Source: Colimorpha_A sp900556615
GTDB taxonomy: Bacteria > Bacillota > Clostridia > Oscillospirales > CAG-272
DNA length: 64,000 nt
Assembly: GCA_963598415.1 (NCBI GenBank)
Contig: CAVBUH010000041.1
Coordinates: forward strand, 1-64,000
Direction: 5' to 3'
The notes under the pieces are model-generated. The model was not told the DNA's origin. It saw only the letters and a program-made list of their open reading frames with translations, and did no database searches. The position numbers and the translations under genes are program-made. Shown here one piece after another: positions 35,261 through 43,258 of this stretch. Each line of letters starts with the position of its first letter. Positions within the stretch are counted from its first letter, which is position 1.

Positions 35261-36363
35261 GAGATTTGAGAGAAATTTGTACACACTTTGCTTTTGAGGG
35301 AAGACTTATACATACTGAGCCCTATGGCTGCGGTCATATAAACGACACGCATTGTCTCTGGTATGATCGAGGAGGCTATCCTCCTGTCAGATACATTCTT
35401 CAGCGAATTAATACGGAAGTATTTCGTGATGTGGACGGACTCATGAATAACATTTTCTCTGTTACTGAACACATAAGAACAAAGCTGCTCTTAAACGGGG
35501 AGGCTTCCGATCGAGGAACGCTGACTATTGTTCCCACGGACTCCGGTAAGCTGTATTATACTTCTTCTGATAAAAACTGCTATCGGGCATATAAGTTTGT
35601 GGAGAGGACCTTTTCGCTTCAAACAGTTGAAAACCATACTCAATTTGAAAGTCTTGCGCATGCATTCGGGAATTTTCAAAATCAACTCAGTGATTTTGAC
35701 GCTTCAAAACTTTCGGAAACCATTCCCGATTTTCATAATACGGTAAAGCGCTATAGGGCTTTGGAAGCAGCGGCAAAGAAGGATACTGTCGGAAGAGCTG
35801 GCTTAGTATCGGCTGAGCTGGCTTTTGCTGAAGAGAGAAAGAAGGATGCCGGAATCCTCATCGGACTGCTCGAACGAAAAGAGCTTCCTCTCAGGGTTAC
35901 GCACAATGATACAAAGCTCAATAATGTTCTTTTTGACGCCGATAGCGGGGAGGCGATGTGTGTTATTGACTTAGATACTGTGATGCCGGGACTTGTTCAC
36001 TATGATTTCGGGGACAGTATACGTTTCGGTGCAAGCACCGCAGCCGAAGATGAAAAGGATCTTAACAAAGTTGAGATGGATATCGGTCTTTTTGAATCAT
36101 ATACACGTGGATTCCTGTCTGCCTGCGGAGATAAGCTTACCAAAGCGGAGATAGAATACCTTCCGTTCAGTGCGAAGCTGCTTACCTATGAATGCGGAAT
36201 ACGGTTTCTTACCGATTATCTGAGCGGAGATACTTATTTTAAAATTCATTATCCCGAACAGAATCTTGATCGTTGCCGTACGCAGTTTAAATTGGTTTAT
36301 GATATGGAAAATAAAATGTCTGCAATGTGCGGAATTGTCAGTAGGCTTGCCGCTGGAAAATAA
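35257..36363 (+). CDS. NahK-like N-acetylhexosamine 1-kinase / APH-family kinase
   Basis: Aminoglycoside-phosphotransferase fold kinase resembling bifidobacterial NahK, which phosphorylates GlcNAc/GalNAc at the anomeric position. The catalytic loop is THNDTKLNNVLFD (Asp as base, Asn as metal ligand), followed by VIDLDTVMPGLVHYDFGD for the second metal site. ATG 35257 overlaps the upstream stop; a TTG at 35251 is less likely. With the nucleotidyltransferase it forms a two-step salvage of host-type amino sugars. No phosphorylase (GLNBP) gene is in this window, so the source sugar is not fixed. Confidence 0.85.
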   Translation: MRDLREICTHFAFEGRLIHTEPYGCGHINDTHCLWYDRGGYPPVRYILQRINTEVFRDVDGLMNNIFSVTEHIRTKLLLNGEASDRGTLTIVPTDSGKLYYTSSDKNCYRAYKFVERTFSLQTVENHTQFESLAHAFGNFQNQLSDFDASKLSETIPDFHNTVKRYRALEAAAKKDTVGRAGLVSAELAFAEERKKDAGILIGLLERKELPLRVTHNDTKLNNVLFDADSGEAMCVIDLDTVMPGLVHYDFGDSIRFGASTAAEDEKDLNKVEMDIGLFESYTRGFLSACGDKLTKAEIEYLPFSAKLLTYECGIRFLTDYLSGDTYFKIHYPEQNLDRCRTQFKLVYDMENKMSAMCGIVSRLAAGK

Positions 36364-36500
36364 ATGGCATATTCGCTTGTTCATTTCCTGTCACACTTCA
36401 CTAATTTCGTTGGCAGGAGCCGCTCCTGCCTTTTGTATCGTTTGACAAAAATATGACTGCGCAATCTATCCCGTCAGAACTCACCGATATAGACTTAAAT
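36355..36500 (-). repeat. TIR-type intergenic repeat, copy D (shortened)
   Basis: On the minus strand it reads TTTAAGTCTATATCGGTGA, CAGTCATATTTTTGTCAAAC, GGCAGGAGCGGCTCCTGCC and GAAATTAGTGAAGTGTGACA. It lacks the AATTGAGGAG motif and part of the 3' end, so the core hairpin has been remodelled while keeping the stem. It fills the start of the kinase-oxidoreductase spacer. Confidence 0.65.
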
Positions 36501-36591
36501 CAAAATAGTTATGACATAACATCAGAAAAAAGACTGAATTTTTTAGGAATACTTACGGAGATTAGGGGGAATTTCCGGGAAAGGATATACT

Positions 36592-38289
36592 ATGAAAAAT
36601 ATAAAGCATAAAACCGATCTTTGTGTTGTGGGAGGAGGTCTGGCTGGGACTTGCGCGGCCATTGCTGCTGCAAGACATGGATTGAAGGTCATTCTTATGC
36701 AAGATCGTCCGATGCTTGGAGGAAATGCTTCAAGTGAAGTTCGTATGTGGGTGTGCGGAGCAAGAGATAAGGACTATAAAGAAACCGGTATTCTCGAGGA
36801 AATCGAGCTTGAGAATTTTTACCGTAACGATAACCGTTGTTATCAGGTTTGGGATACTGTGATCTATGAAAAAGCGTACTGTGAACCTAATTTAACATTA
36901 TTTCTCAATACTACCTGTCAAAATGCGGAAATGAGCGGCAAAAAAATTATGAGCGTTACCGGCTGGCAGATGACTTCAGAAACCTATCATACGGTTGAAG
37001 CGGCTTACTTTGCTGATTGTTCGGGGGATTCTATTTTGGCGCCTCTAACCGGAGCGGGATTCCGGTTAGGAAGAGAGAGCAGAGACGAGTTCGATGAATC
37101 GATTGCTCCTGAAACGGCTGATAAGAAAACGATGGGACTATCCTGTATGTTTCAGATTCGGGAAACACCGACGCCGCAGAGGTTTATTCCGCCGGAATGG
37201 GCCATGAAGCTTCCGACCGATGACGATATTCCGCTGAGAGAACATGAAATCGGTACAAATTACTGGTGGATTGAGTTAGGAGGAGATCGTGATAGTATTC
37301 ATGATACAGACTCACTGCGCCATGAATTATTGTCAATCTCGTACGGGGTGTGGGATCATGTTAAAAATTATGGAGATCACGGCGCTGAGAATTGGGTTCT
37401 TGATTGGATCGGTTTTCTTCCCGGAAAGAGAGAGAGCCGCAGATATGTGGGGGACTATATTATCACTCAGAATGACGTAAGCTCAGGAGGTCATTTTGAC
37501 GATGTGGTAGCATACGGCGGTTGGACGATGGATGATCACTTTCCGGAGGGATTTTATTATCGCGGAGGTTATCCTACAATTCATCATCCTGCGCCGACGC
37601 CTTGGGGAATACCATGGAGAAGCCTTTATTCGGCGGATATAGACAATCTTCTTTTTGCAGGACGAAACATCAGTGTGACACATACGGCAATGAGTTCCTC
37701 CAGAGTAATGGCTACCTGTTCGCTTATCGGTCAAGCGGTTGGTACGGGAGTAGCATTGGCAGTGAAATGCGGATGTTCTCCGAGGGATATAGATGTAGCG
37801 CAGTTACAGCAGGAGCTTATGCTTGATGACTGTTATATTCCTTACAAAGAGAGAAAACTCAGCCGTCTTACCTTGGAGGCAGATACCAATGCCGAGATCG
37901 TACGTGACGGTATAGACCGTAATTTCGGAGACTTGGTTCATTGCTGGAGAGGAAGGAAAGGGGAGTACATTGAATATTCGTTTAATTCCCCTCAATATGT
38001 TGAAAAACTACGGCTTGTATTTGACAGCAATCTGCAGCGTGAGTATCTTAATATGCCGAGCAATTATCCGCTTAATGAGACAAAATATAAGCTTCCCGAT
38101 ACGCTGGTACGTTCATATTCTGTTGTAGCGGTAACAGAAACCGGCGAGGAGGTTTTAGAAAAGGTTTGCAACAATCGCCGCAGATTGGTTTTTCACGATA
38201 TAAATAAGAGGATAAAAAGTATTCGTATAGTTCCTGAAACGACTTGGGGATGTTCTGAATACCGGATATTTGCAGTGGACCTTCTTTGA
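36592..38289 (+). CDS. FAD-dependent oxidoreductase (FAD_oxidored family) with C-terminal beta domain
   Basis: The N-terminal Rossmann motif CVVGGGLAGTCAAIAAAR, the DRPMLGGNASSEVRMW stretch and the second nucleotide strand LLFAGRNISVTHTAMSSSR mark an FAD_oxidored-type flavoprotein of about 440 residues. The last 110 residues look like a beta-sandwich (YIEYSFNSPQYVEKLRLVFD), similar to coagulation-factor-5/8-type glycan-binding folds. No signal peptide is present. It stands alone behind repeat copy D, with GGAAAGGA upstream of ATG 36592 and a terminator at 38294-38332. Such proteins are often near glycan-degradation loci, but the substrate is unknown. Confidence 0.85.
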   Translation: MKNIKHKTDLCVVGGGLAGTCAAIAAARHGLKVILMQDRPMLGGNASSEVRMWVCGARDKDYKETGILEEIELENFYRNDNRCYQVWDTVIYEKAYCEPNLTLFLNTTCQNAEMSGKKIMSVTGWQMTSETYHTVEAAYFADCSGDSILAPLTGAGFRLGRESRDEFDESIAPETADKKTMGLSCMFQIRETPTPQRFIPPEWAMKLPTDDDIPLREHEIGTNYWWIELGGDRDSIHDTDSLRHELLSISYGVWDHVKNYGDHGAENWVLDWIGFLPGKRESRRYVGDYIITQNDVSSGGHFDDVVAYGGWTMDDHFPEGFYYRGGYPTIHHPAPTPWGIPWRSLYSADIDNLLFAGRNISVTHTAMSSSRVMATCSLIGQAVGTGVALAVKCGCSPRDIDVAQLQQELMLDDCYIPYKERKLSRLTLEADTNAEIVRDGIDRNFGDLVHCWRGRKGEYIEYSFNSPQYVEKLRLVFDSNLQREYLNMPSNYPLNETKYKLPDTLVRSYSVVAVTETGEEVLEKVCNNRRRLVFHDINKRIKSIRIVPETTWGCSEYRIFAVDLL

Positions 38290-38293
38290 TGGC

Positions 38294-38332
38294 AAAGGGC
38301 GTTTACATATTTGAAACAATATGTGCGCCTTT
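38294..38332 (+). terminator. Terminator after the FAD oxidoreductase
   Basis: AAAGGGCG and ACATAT pair with ATATGT and CGCCTTT around a short loop, with T-rich sequence (CTTTCTTTATT) following. This is only a few bases after the stop codon. Confidence 0.7.
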
Positions 38333-38394
38333 CTTTATTGAGACGAAAATGTGCAAATATGTGATATTCAATTGATTTATTCTTTCGGGTGGTT

Positions 38395-38470
38395 AGGAAA
38401 TCACTGAATAAATCGTCTACGGAGCCATTATAAAAAGATTTTATTATAATCGTTGACTTTTACAATCGGC
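38395..38470 (+). repeat. Diverged repeat arm in front of the thioesterase
   Basis: GGAAATCACTGAATAAATCGTCTACGG matches the arm found before copies C and E (AAGGAATCACYGAATAAATCGTCAACGG). After it come an ATTATAAAAAGATTTTATTATAAT palindrome and CGTTGAC, but no TIR core. Confidence 0.6.
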
Positions 38471-38707
38471 TAATGAATAACTATTTATAAGGAGACTTTC
38501 GCTGAGCGAGAGTTGCGGGTTTGAATATATGTATTGTTATTGCAGAAAGGTTCAGTATCACGAAACCGATAAAATGGGAATTACACATCACTCCAATTAT
38601 ATAAAATGGATGGAAAAGGCTCGCATAGAATTTCTTGAAAGTATAGGACTACCTTTTGAGAAAATTGAAAAAGAGGGAATTGTTTCCCCAGTGGTGGGGC
38701 TTTCGAT

Positions 38708-38713
38708 TAATTA
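38708..38713 (+). repeat. Left target-site duplication of the MITE
   Basis: TAATTA flanks the element here and again at 39110-39115. It is palindromic, so the exact border between terminal repeat and duplication could shift by a base or two, but only this choice restores the thioesterase codons. Confidence 0.75.
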
Positions 38714-39109
38714 ATGTCTACTGAACAAGCCAAAAAAGCAGCCGCTATGCGGCATTCAGAGCATTTTTGACTTGTCTAAGGGGCAATCTCACTAACGTGC
38801 GACAGCCCCACGAAGTCGGGTTTTGCGGATGAAATCCGCAATTTTGACCATTTAAATTCATAATAATCCAAAGAAAAAACAGTCAAAAACACCCGATTCG
38901 GCATTTTCCCGGTTTCCCGACCGGGAAAATGCCGGGCTTGTTGCTTAACGCAACAGCCCGTTAGGCGTTGCGTTTTCATGAAACGCAACACTCAGTAGTT
39001 CATCAAGGAATGTCTGTCCCATATAAAAACATCAATATACTGCTGTTTTTATATGGGGGTGCGGCTTTGCCGCACCAATCATTCGCAAAGCGAATGATTC
39101 AGTAGACAT
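38714..39109. mobile_element. 396-bp hairpin-rich MITE inserted in the thioesterase gene
   Basis: Terminal inverted repeats ATGTCTACTGAA (38714-38725) and TTCAGTAGACAT (39098-39109) are perfect. The interior is packed with short palindromes: CCGC-TATGCGG, TTGCGGATGAAATCCGCAA, GGCATTTTCCCGG with CCGGGAAAATGCC, GTTGCTTAACGCAAC, TTGCGTTTTCATGAAACGCAA, a CCCATATAAAAAC/GTTTTTATATGGG stem, GTGCGGCTTTGCCGCAC and ATTCGCAAAGCGAAT. No transposase is encoded, so it needs one in trans. Its core has a second, truncated copy at 3748-3945. A flanking 6-bp duplication shows it moved in as a unit. Confidence 0.85.
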
Positions 39110-39115
39110 TAATTA
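39110..39115 (+). repeat. Right target-site duplication of the MITE
   Basis: TAATTA, identical to 38708-38713. Confidence 0.75.
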
Positions 39116-39442
39116 TAGAAGCCATCTGCTTTCGGAGATACCATTTTGATTGAAATGATGGTAGAGAAGTATAATGGCTTCTGTTTTGATATCCATTATA
39201 CGATGAAAGATAGCAGGAAAGGAGATATGATCGCGGTTGCTCACTCGGAGTATTGCTTTATGAAGGATGGCAGAGTGACTTCTTTAAAAAAGTCAAATCC
39301 TTCGATGCATGAGATTCTCCGAACAGCTTTTGAAAGAAACCTGATGTAGACAATTCTCTTAGCAGAGATAAAACCCAGAAGCTGACTTAAAGCAGCTTGC
39401 CGGGTTTTGTGTTATAAGGGTTACATTTTATATCATGATTCG

Positions 39443-41041
39443 TTACTGAGAATGATTGATTATCATAACGTCATTCTCACGAAGTTTGGTTTTGCCTTCG
39501 GGAATGATAATGCTGTTTTTTCGTTTGATCATCACTACAAGCATATCGGAATCGAACTTAATTTCGGAGAGAGCTTTTCCAAGCCATTCGCTGTCATGAT
39601 CGATTCGAATTTCGGTGAGCGAGCCGAGGTATTCACCTTCTATGGAGGGAGCGCTGATAACGGCAATGTCGTTGGGAAGAATGACGGTATTGCCTTTAGG
39701 AACTATATGCTCGCTGCCGCGTACAAGTAGCACGATAAGCGTTTGCGGAAGCAGCTTTATGTCCTTTATTTTGTGATTTGCCCATGGGTGAGCGAGGTTT
39801 ATTTGCAGCTTTATAAATTCGACCGGAACTTCCTCCGAGTAGTCGCTGAAGGTTTTCATTACATCACTGCTGTCGTCGGTCATACCGAGTTTTTTCGCGG
39901 CTATCGGTATCAGTGTTCCTTGAAGAGAGATGGAAAACAATACGATGAAGAAAACGATATGAAAGATATCGTTCCCGATATGGGCGGCGCTGACCTGAGC
40001 CATAATGGCGAAAACAATGGAAGCGGCACCGCGCAAACCGGCAAGTGAGACTAAAAGCTGTTGGTTAAAGGGACATTTGAAGGGAGTCAGAATAGCAAAT
40101 ACCGCCAAAGGACGAGCGATAAAGGTAAGAAAAAGAGCGATTGCAAGAGCGGGTAAAGCCACTTTAGGCAGCTGAGACGGGAAAGAAAGAAGTCCGAGCA
40201 GGAAAAATATCGCAATTTGCATAAGACCGTTCAGACCGTCAAAGAAGCCGACCATCGTTTTTTTGTTCTTTATCGGTTTATTTCCGAGTATGATTCCGGT
40301 TATATATGTACTGAGATAGCCGTTTCCGCCTATTAAAGCGGCACCGGAATAAGAGACAAGGGCGATGCTGAAGACAAATAATGAATCGGAGCCGGAAGCG
40401 GTAAATTTTGCGCGCTTGAGAACGAACAGAGCAGCGACAGCGGTTATGACTCCGAAAAGTGCACCGAAGATAATCTGAGCGAATATCATATATATCATTT
40501 GTCCGGCGCTGAATTCGCCTTTCATGAGCGAAAGGACAATTACCGTCAGCATATAGGCAAAAGGATCGTTGCTTCCGCTTTCGACCTCAAGTAAAGAGGC
40601 TGTGTTATATTTCAAATTGAGTTTTTTAGACCGGAGTATTGCAAAAACAGACGCAGCGTCTGTTGATCCTATAACGGAGCCGATGAGGAAGCTTTCAAGT
40701 ATTGGAATCTTTAAAACAAAATAACAGAATAATCCCGTAAAAAAAGCCGTGAGAATAACGCCGAGCGAAGAGAGAAGTACGGATTTTAACGCAACCGGCT
40801 TTGCTTTTTTCATATTTGTTCCGAAACCGCCGTAAAACATAATGAAGATCAGAGCGATGGAACAGATCTGTTCGGCAAAAGAATAATTATCAAATCCGAT
40901 TTTTAGAATACCGTCCGAACCAAACAGCATTCCTAGTACTATGAAAGCAAGGAGCGTCGGTATTCCGTATTTGAATGATATCTTTCCGAGAGAAATACAA
41001 ATGATTATGATGATAGCTGCAAAAAAAATAAAAAGATTCAT
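39443..41041 (-). CDS. K+/H+ or Na+/H+ antiporter with C-terminal TrkA_C domains (NhaP2/CvrA type)
   Basis: A CPA1-type antiporter of 532 residues: about 12 hydrophobic segments to residue 390, with the helix-5-region acidic pair in LLEVESGSNDPFAYM. Two RCK_C/TrkA_C-like cytosolic domains follow (about 405-465 and 470-530), each ending in a DVMII or DIAVIS strand. These domains bind cyclic-di-AMP or other ligands in related exporters. It lies 41 bases after the LacI gene and is probably cotranscribed. Direction of the ions cannot be read from the sequence, but with KtrAB nearby a role in K+ or pH balance is likely. Confidence 0.88.
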   Translation of the reverse strand: MNLFIFFAAIIIIICISLGKISFKYGIPTLLAFIVLGMLFGSDGILKIGFDNYSFAEQICSIALIFIMFYGGFGTNMKKAKPVALKSVLLSSLGVILTAFFTGLFCYFVLKIPILESFLIGSVIGSTDAASVFAILRSKKLNLKYNTASLLEVESGSNDPFAYMLTVIVLSLMKGEFSAGQMIYMIFAQIIFGALFGVITAVAALFVLKRAKFTASGSDSLFVFSIALVSYSGAALIGGNGYLSTYITGIILGNKPIKNKKTMVGFFDGLNGLMQIAIFFLLGLLSFPSQLPKVALPALAIALFLTFIARPLAVFAILTPFKCPFNQQLLVSLAGLRGAASIVFAIMAQVSAAHIGNDIFHIVFFIVLFSISLQGTLIPIAAKKLGMTDDSSDVMKTFSDYSEEVPVEFIKLQINLAHPWANHKIKDIKLLPQTLIVLLVRGSEHIVPKGNTVILPNDIAVISAPSIEGEYLGSLTEIRIDHDSEWLGKALSEIKFDSDMLVVMIKRKNSIIIPEGKTKLRENDVMIINHSQ

Positions 41042-41082
41042 GGTTCCTCCGATGGATAGATGAGAACTCCAAAATTCGTATG

Positions 41083-42081
41083 TTACGAGGATGGGAAAAG
41101 CCTTACATCAAGACAAATCTGTCCCGGACACAATGATTTGCCGTCCTTAATTGTATTCATGAGAATTTCAACGGCTGCTTCGCTCATTGTTTTGTCTGCT
41201 GCTCCTACTGAGTCAAGTGGGGACATATAGAAAAGCTTCTCGCGGAGATGATCAATTCCGACGATAGGAATATCCACCGGAACATTTCTTCCCATTTCGG
41301 TCAGAGCGTTTATCGCTTCATATGCAAACAGGTCGGAGAAAGCAAAAATGGCATCGTATTCTATTTGATTTTCTGCGAGTTTGCGGAGTATTTTTCCAAC
41401 AGATCCTGCTTTTGTGGGAGTAGTAAACATAAGCTCCGGTTGATATTCAATCCCGGCTTCATCAAGAGCCATATGATACCCGGCAAGTCGGTCTTCTGCA
41501 CAGGATATGGAAAGAAGTCCGTTGATAAATAAGATGCGGCGACGATTATAGTGGTCAATTAAATATTTTGCAGCGAGATATCCGCTTTTGGTATCATTTA
41601 AAATGACAGAGGGGTGTCCTTCTACCCGCCTGCCGATGAGGATGTACGGCTTTCCTGCTTTTTTCAAAAACTCAAGGTTATCGTGGCAGTTCGGGCAGGG
41701 GCAGATGATAAACCCGTCAACTTTTTTTCCAAGAGCATTTTTGATTGCCTGAAGCTCAAGATTTTTATCTTCATTGGTGTTCAGTATAAAAACAGAGTAA
41801 TTGTATTCAGAGGCAAGCTGTTCCGTTTCGCGTACCATTATTGCAAAAAGCGGATTTGTAATATCGGCAAGGATGACAGCGATGGTTCCTGTTCTTCCGG
41901 TTCTCATAGAACTTGCTATATTATCATTTATATAACCCATTTCATCTGCTACTGAATTGATATATTCAATGGTTTTTTGAGAGATGTCGTTTTTATGGTT
42001 TAGCGCGCGGGATACGGTATTGATAGTATATCCGGTTTTTTCTGCTATGTCGCGAAGCGTTACACGGTTGTTTTTTATCAT
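41083..42081 (-). CDS. LacI-family transcriptional regulator
   Basis: N-terminal HTH VTLRDIAEKTGYTINTVSRAL recognises DNA, with hinge-region SSMRTGRTGTIAVIL before the periplasmic-binding-protein-like effector domain (about 65-332). The effector domain has the usual ADITNPLFAIMV start and a PNCHDNLEFL loop. The promoter TTGACA-17-TATAAT is at 42177-42205. The regulator's target is not obvious; the only gene downstream is the antiporter, which makes a sugar-responsive antiporter odd, and the true targets may be elsewhere. Confidence 0.93.
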   Translation of the reverse strand: MIKNNRVTLRDIAEKTGYTINTVSRALNHKNDISQKTIEYINSVADEMGYINDNIASSMRTGRTGTIAVILADITNPLFAIMVRETEQLASEYNYSVFILNTNEDKNLELQAIKNALGKKVDGFIICPCPNCHDNLEFLKKAGKPYILIGRRVEGHPSVILNDTKSGYLAAKYLIDHYNRRRILFINGLLSISCAEDRLAGYHMALDEAGIEYQPELMFTTPTKAGSVGKILRKLAENQIEYDAIFAFSDLFAYEAINALTEMGRNVPVDIPIVGIDHLREKLFYMSPLDSVGAADKTMSEAAVEILMNTIKDGKSLCPGQICLDVRLFPSS

Positions 42082-42176
42082 TGTTGTTCAGCCTTTGATT
42101 TTATTTGCAAAGTGTTTCCTTTCATTGAACTCTGGAAAGTGGTATTGTTTTGCAGAGGAAAAATACTTATATTAAT

Positions 42177-42205
42177 ATTATACATTTTTGTGATAAACCT
42201 GTCAA
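42177..42205 (-). promoter_or_regulatory. Consensus promoter of the lacI-like gene
   Basis: On the minus strand TTGACA (42205-42200) and TATAAT (42182-42177) are 17 bases apart. The regulator's start codon is about 95 bases downstream. Confidence 0.85.
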
Positions 42206-42248
42206 TATGAATTATAAAACATCTCTTTTAGCTTTGACGTGCGGATTT

Positions 42249-42276
42249 TAAGGCAACACCGTCGGGTATTGCCTTA
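42249..42276. repeat. Terminal-repeat-only copy of the TIR family (copy F)
   Basis: TAAGGCAACACCGTCGGGTATTGCCTTA consists of the two terminal repeats of the family joined by a few bases. It looks like an internal-deletion derivative. Confidence 0.6.
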
Positions 42277-42291
42277 GATTAAAATAGAGAA

Positions 42292-42317
42292 AACTGCCGT
42301 TTTAAAGAACGGCAGTT
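42292..42317 (-). terminator. Terminator of the 42338-42922 gene
   Basis: AACTGCCGTT (42292-42301) and AACGGCAGTT (42308-42317) form a 10-bp stem. On the minus strand a TTTTC run follows. Confidence 0.75.
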
Positions 42318-42337
42318 AAAATTTATGCAAGCGCGAT

Positions 42338-42922
42338 TTAATCTTTTTTCTCGTCGGGACCGATAAGCTTTGTGAAATGTATACCCTTTACACCCATAAT
42401 ATACGCTATCATACAAGTAAGCATGGCGGGGAAGGTTATGACAATATATACCCACGGAGAATTTAAAAACCAACAGGAAATAATACCGGAATACATACCT
42501 TCAAAAAGAGTAGCAATGGTTTTGGCAGTACCGAATAGGTTTACCGCACTTTGCGGGGAGGAAGGAAAAATTGCACCGACTTGATTTAATGTGTACGAGG
42601 AAGCCGAATAATAGCCTATTGTAATCAAAATACCGAGAATGAGGTTTCCGATATTGGCACACAAGGATATCAACAAGCCTTTCATCGGTCTATATTTCAA
42701 ACGCTTTCCATCAATTCTTACTTTTTCGGCATACCCGACATCCCACGTCATAGTATAGAGGAGAACCATATAAAAAACAACCGCAAAAATGCTTGAGATA
42801 AGAAAAAGCGTTTCGTTTTGACTTGTTGCCATAGAAAGTACCAAACCGAACATTGTCATCCCGAGCTGATTAACAAACATTTTGAAAATCAGATAGGAAT
42901 TTTCCTTTAAGAAGTTTATCAT
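42338..42922 (-). CDS. Integral membrane protein of unknown function
   Basis: About four hydrophobic segments; the sequence includes YTMTWDVGYAEKVR after the second, and a C-terminal GVKGIHFTKLIGPDEKKD tail. No enzymatic motif was recognised. ATG 42922 is preferred with AAAGGA about 14 bases upstream; a TTG at 42988 would extend it by 22 residues over a non-conserved looking segment. A terminator follows the stop. It may be a small regulatory or transport subunit, but nothing supports a specific function. Confidence 0.7.
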   Translation of the reverse strand: MINFLKENSYLIFKMFVNQLGMTMFGLVLSMATSQNETLFLISSIFAVVFYMVLLYTMTWDVGYAEKVRIDGKRLKYRPMKGLLISLCANIGNLILGILITIGYYSASSYTLNQVGAIFPSSPQSAVNLFGTAKTIATLFEGMYSGIISCWFLNSPWVYIVITFPAMLTCMIAYIMGVKGIHFTKLIGPDEKKD

Positions 42923-43258
42923 TACAGATAGATGATCCTTTCGCAAACGGCAGAAACCGTCGAAAAATAACTTAAGGAAAGATATCAATGAGGACTCAAA
43001 GGATATCTCTTGCTTTCATTCAACAGCAGATAATCGCCGCCTTAAAGAATAAAGGATTATAGACCGGAGACAATCCGAAATCCGTTATTCTACTATATAA
43101 TTTTAATCGTTTATTATTAACAAAACAAGCGGATTACAGAAAGTTTACACTTTGGCAAAGAAATTTAATAATCGATTAAAAGTTATTTGTTATTATAATA
43201 GCAGAAATTGTACTAAATTTTCGGAACGGTAAATTTTCCGAGATAGGAATGGTAAAAA
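42923..43258. other. Spacer between divergent membrane-protein and recombinase genes
   Basis: About 335 bases, AT-rich near the recombinase. A TATAAT at about 43195-43200 could be its -10 region. GGATATC and GATATC near 42980-43012 form an inverted pair. No gene was found. Confidence 0.45.

Larger units (their letters stand above)
38529..39349 (+). pseudogene. Acyl-CoA thioesterase (4HBT/YbgC-type) disrupted by a MITE
   Basis: The 5' piece (38529-38713) encodes a hotdog thioesterase N-half: VQYHETDKMGITHHSNYIKW carries the catalytic Asp-region motif, ending VVGLSIN. The 3' piece resumes after the insertion and reads ILIEMMVEKYNGFCFDIHY to the C-terminal NLM at 39349. When the 396-bp insertion and one copy of the 6-bp duplication are removed, the codons join as SIN-YRSHLL. 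A further one-base deletion before GGAGATACC shifts the frame, since the family reads FGDT there. The gene is therefore broken twice and inactive. Paralogues elsewhere could compensate. Confidence 0.9.

Noticed and set aside
38776..38991. 71-codon frame inside the MITE, partly shared with the copy at 3748-3945
   Set aside because: It runs through several palindromes, lacks a ribosome-binding site and stops early in the other copy; the shared amino acids come from DNA identity.
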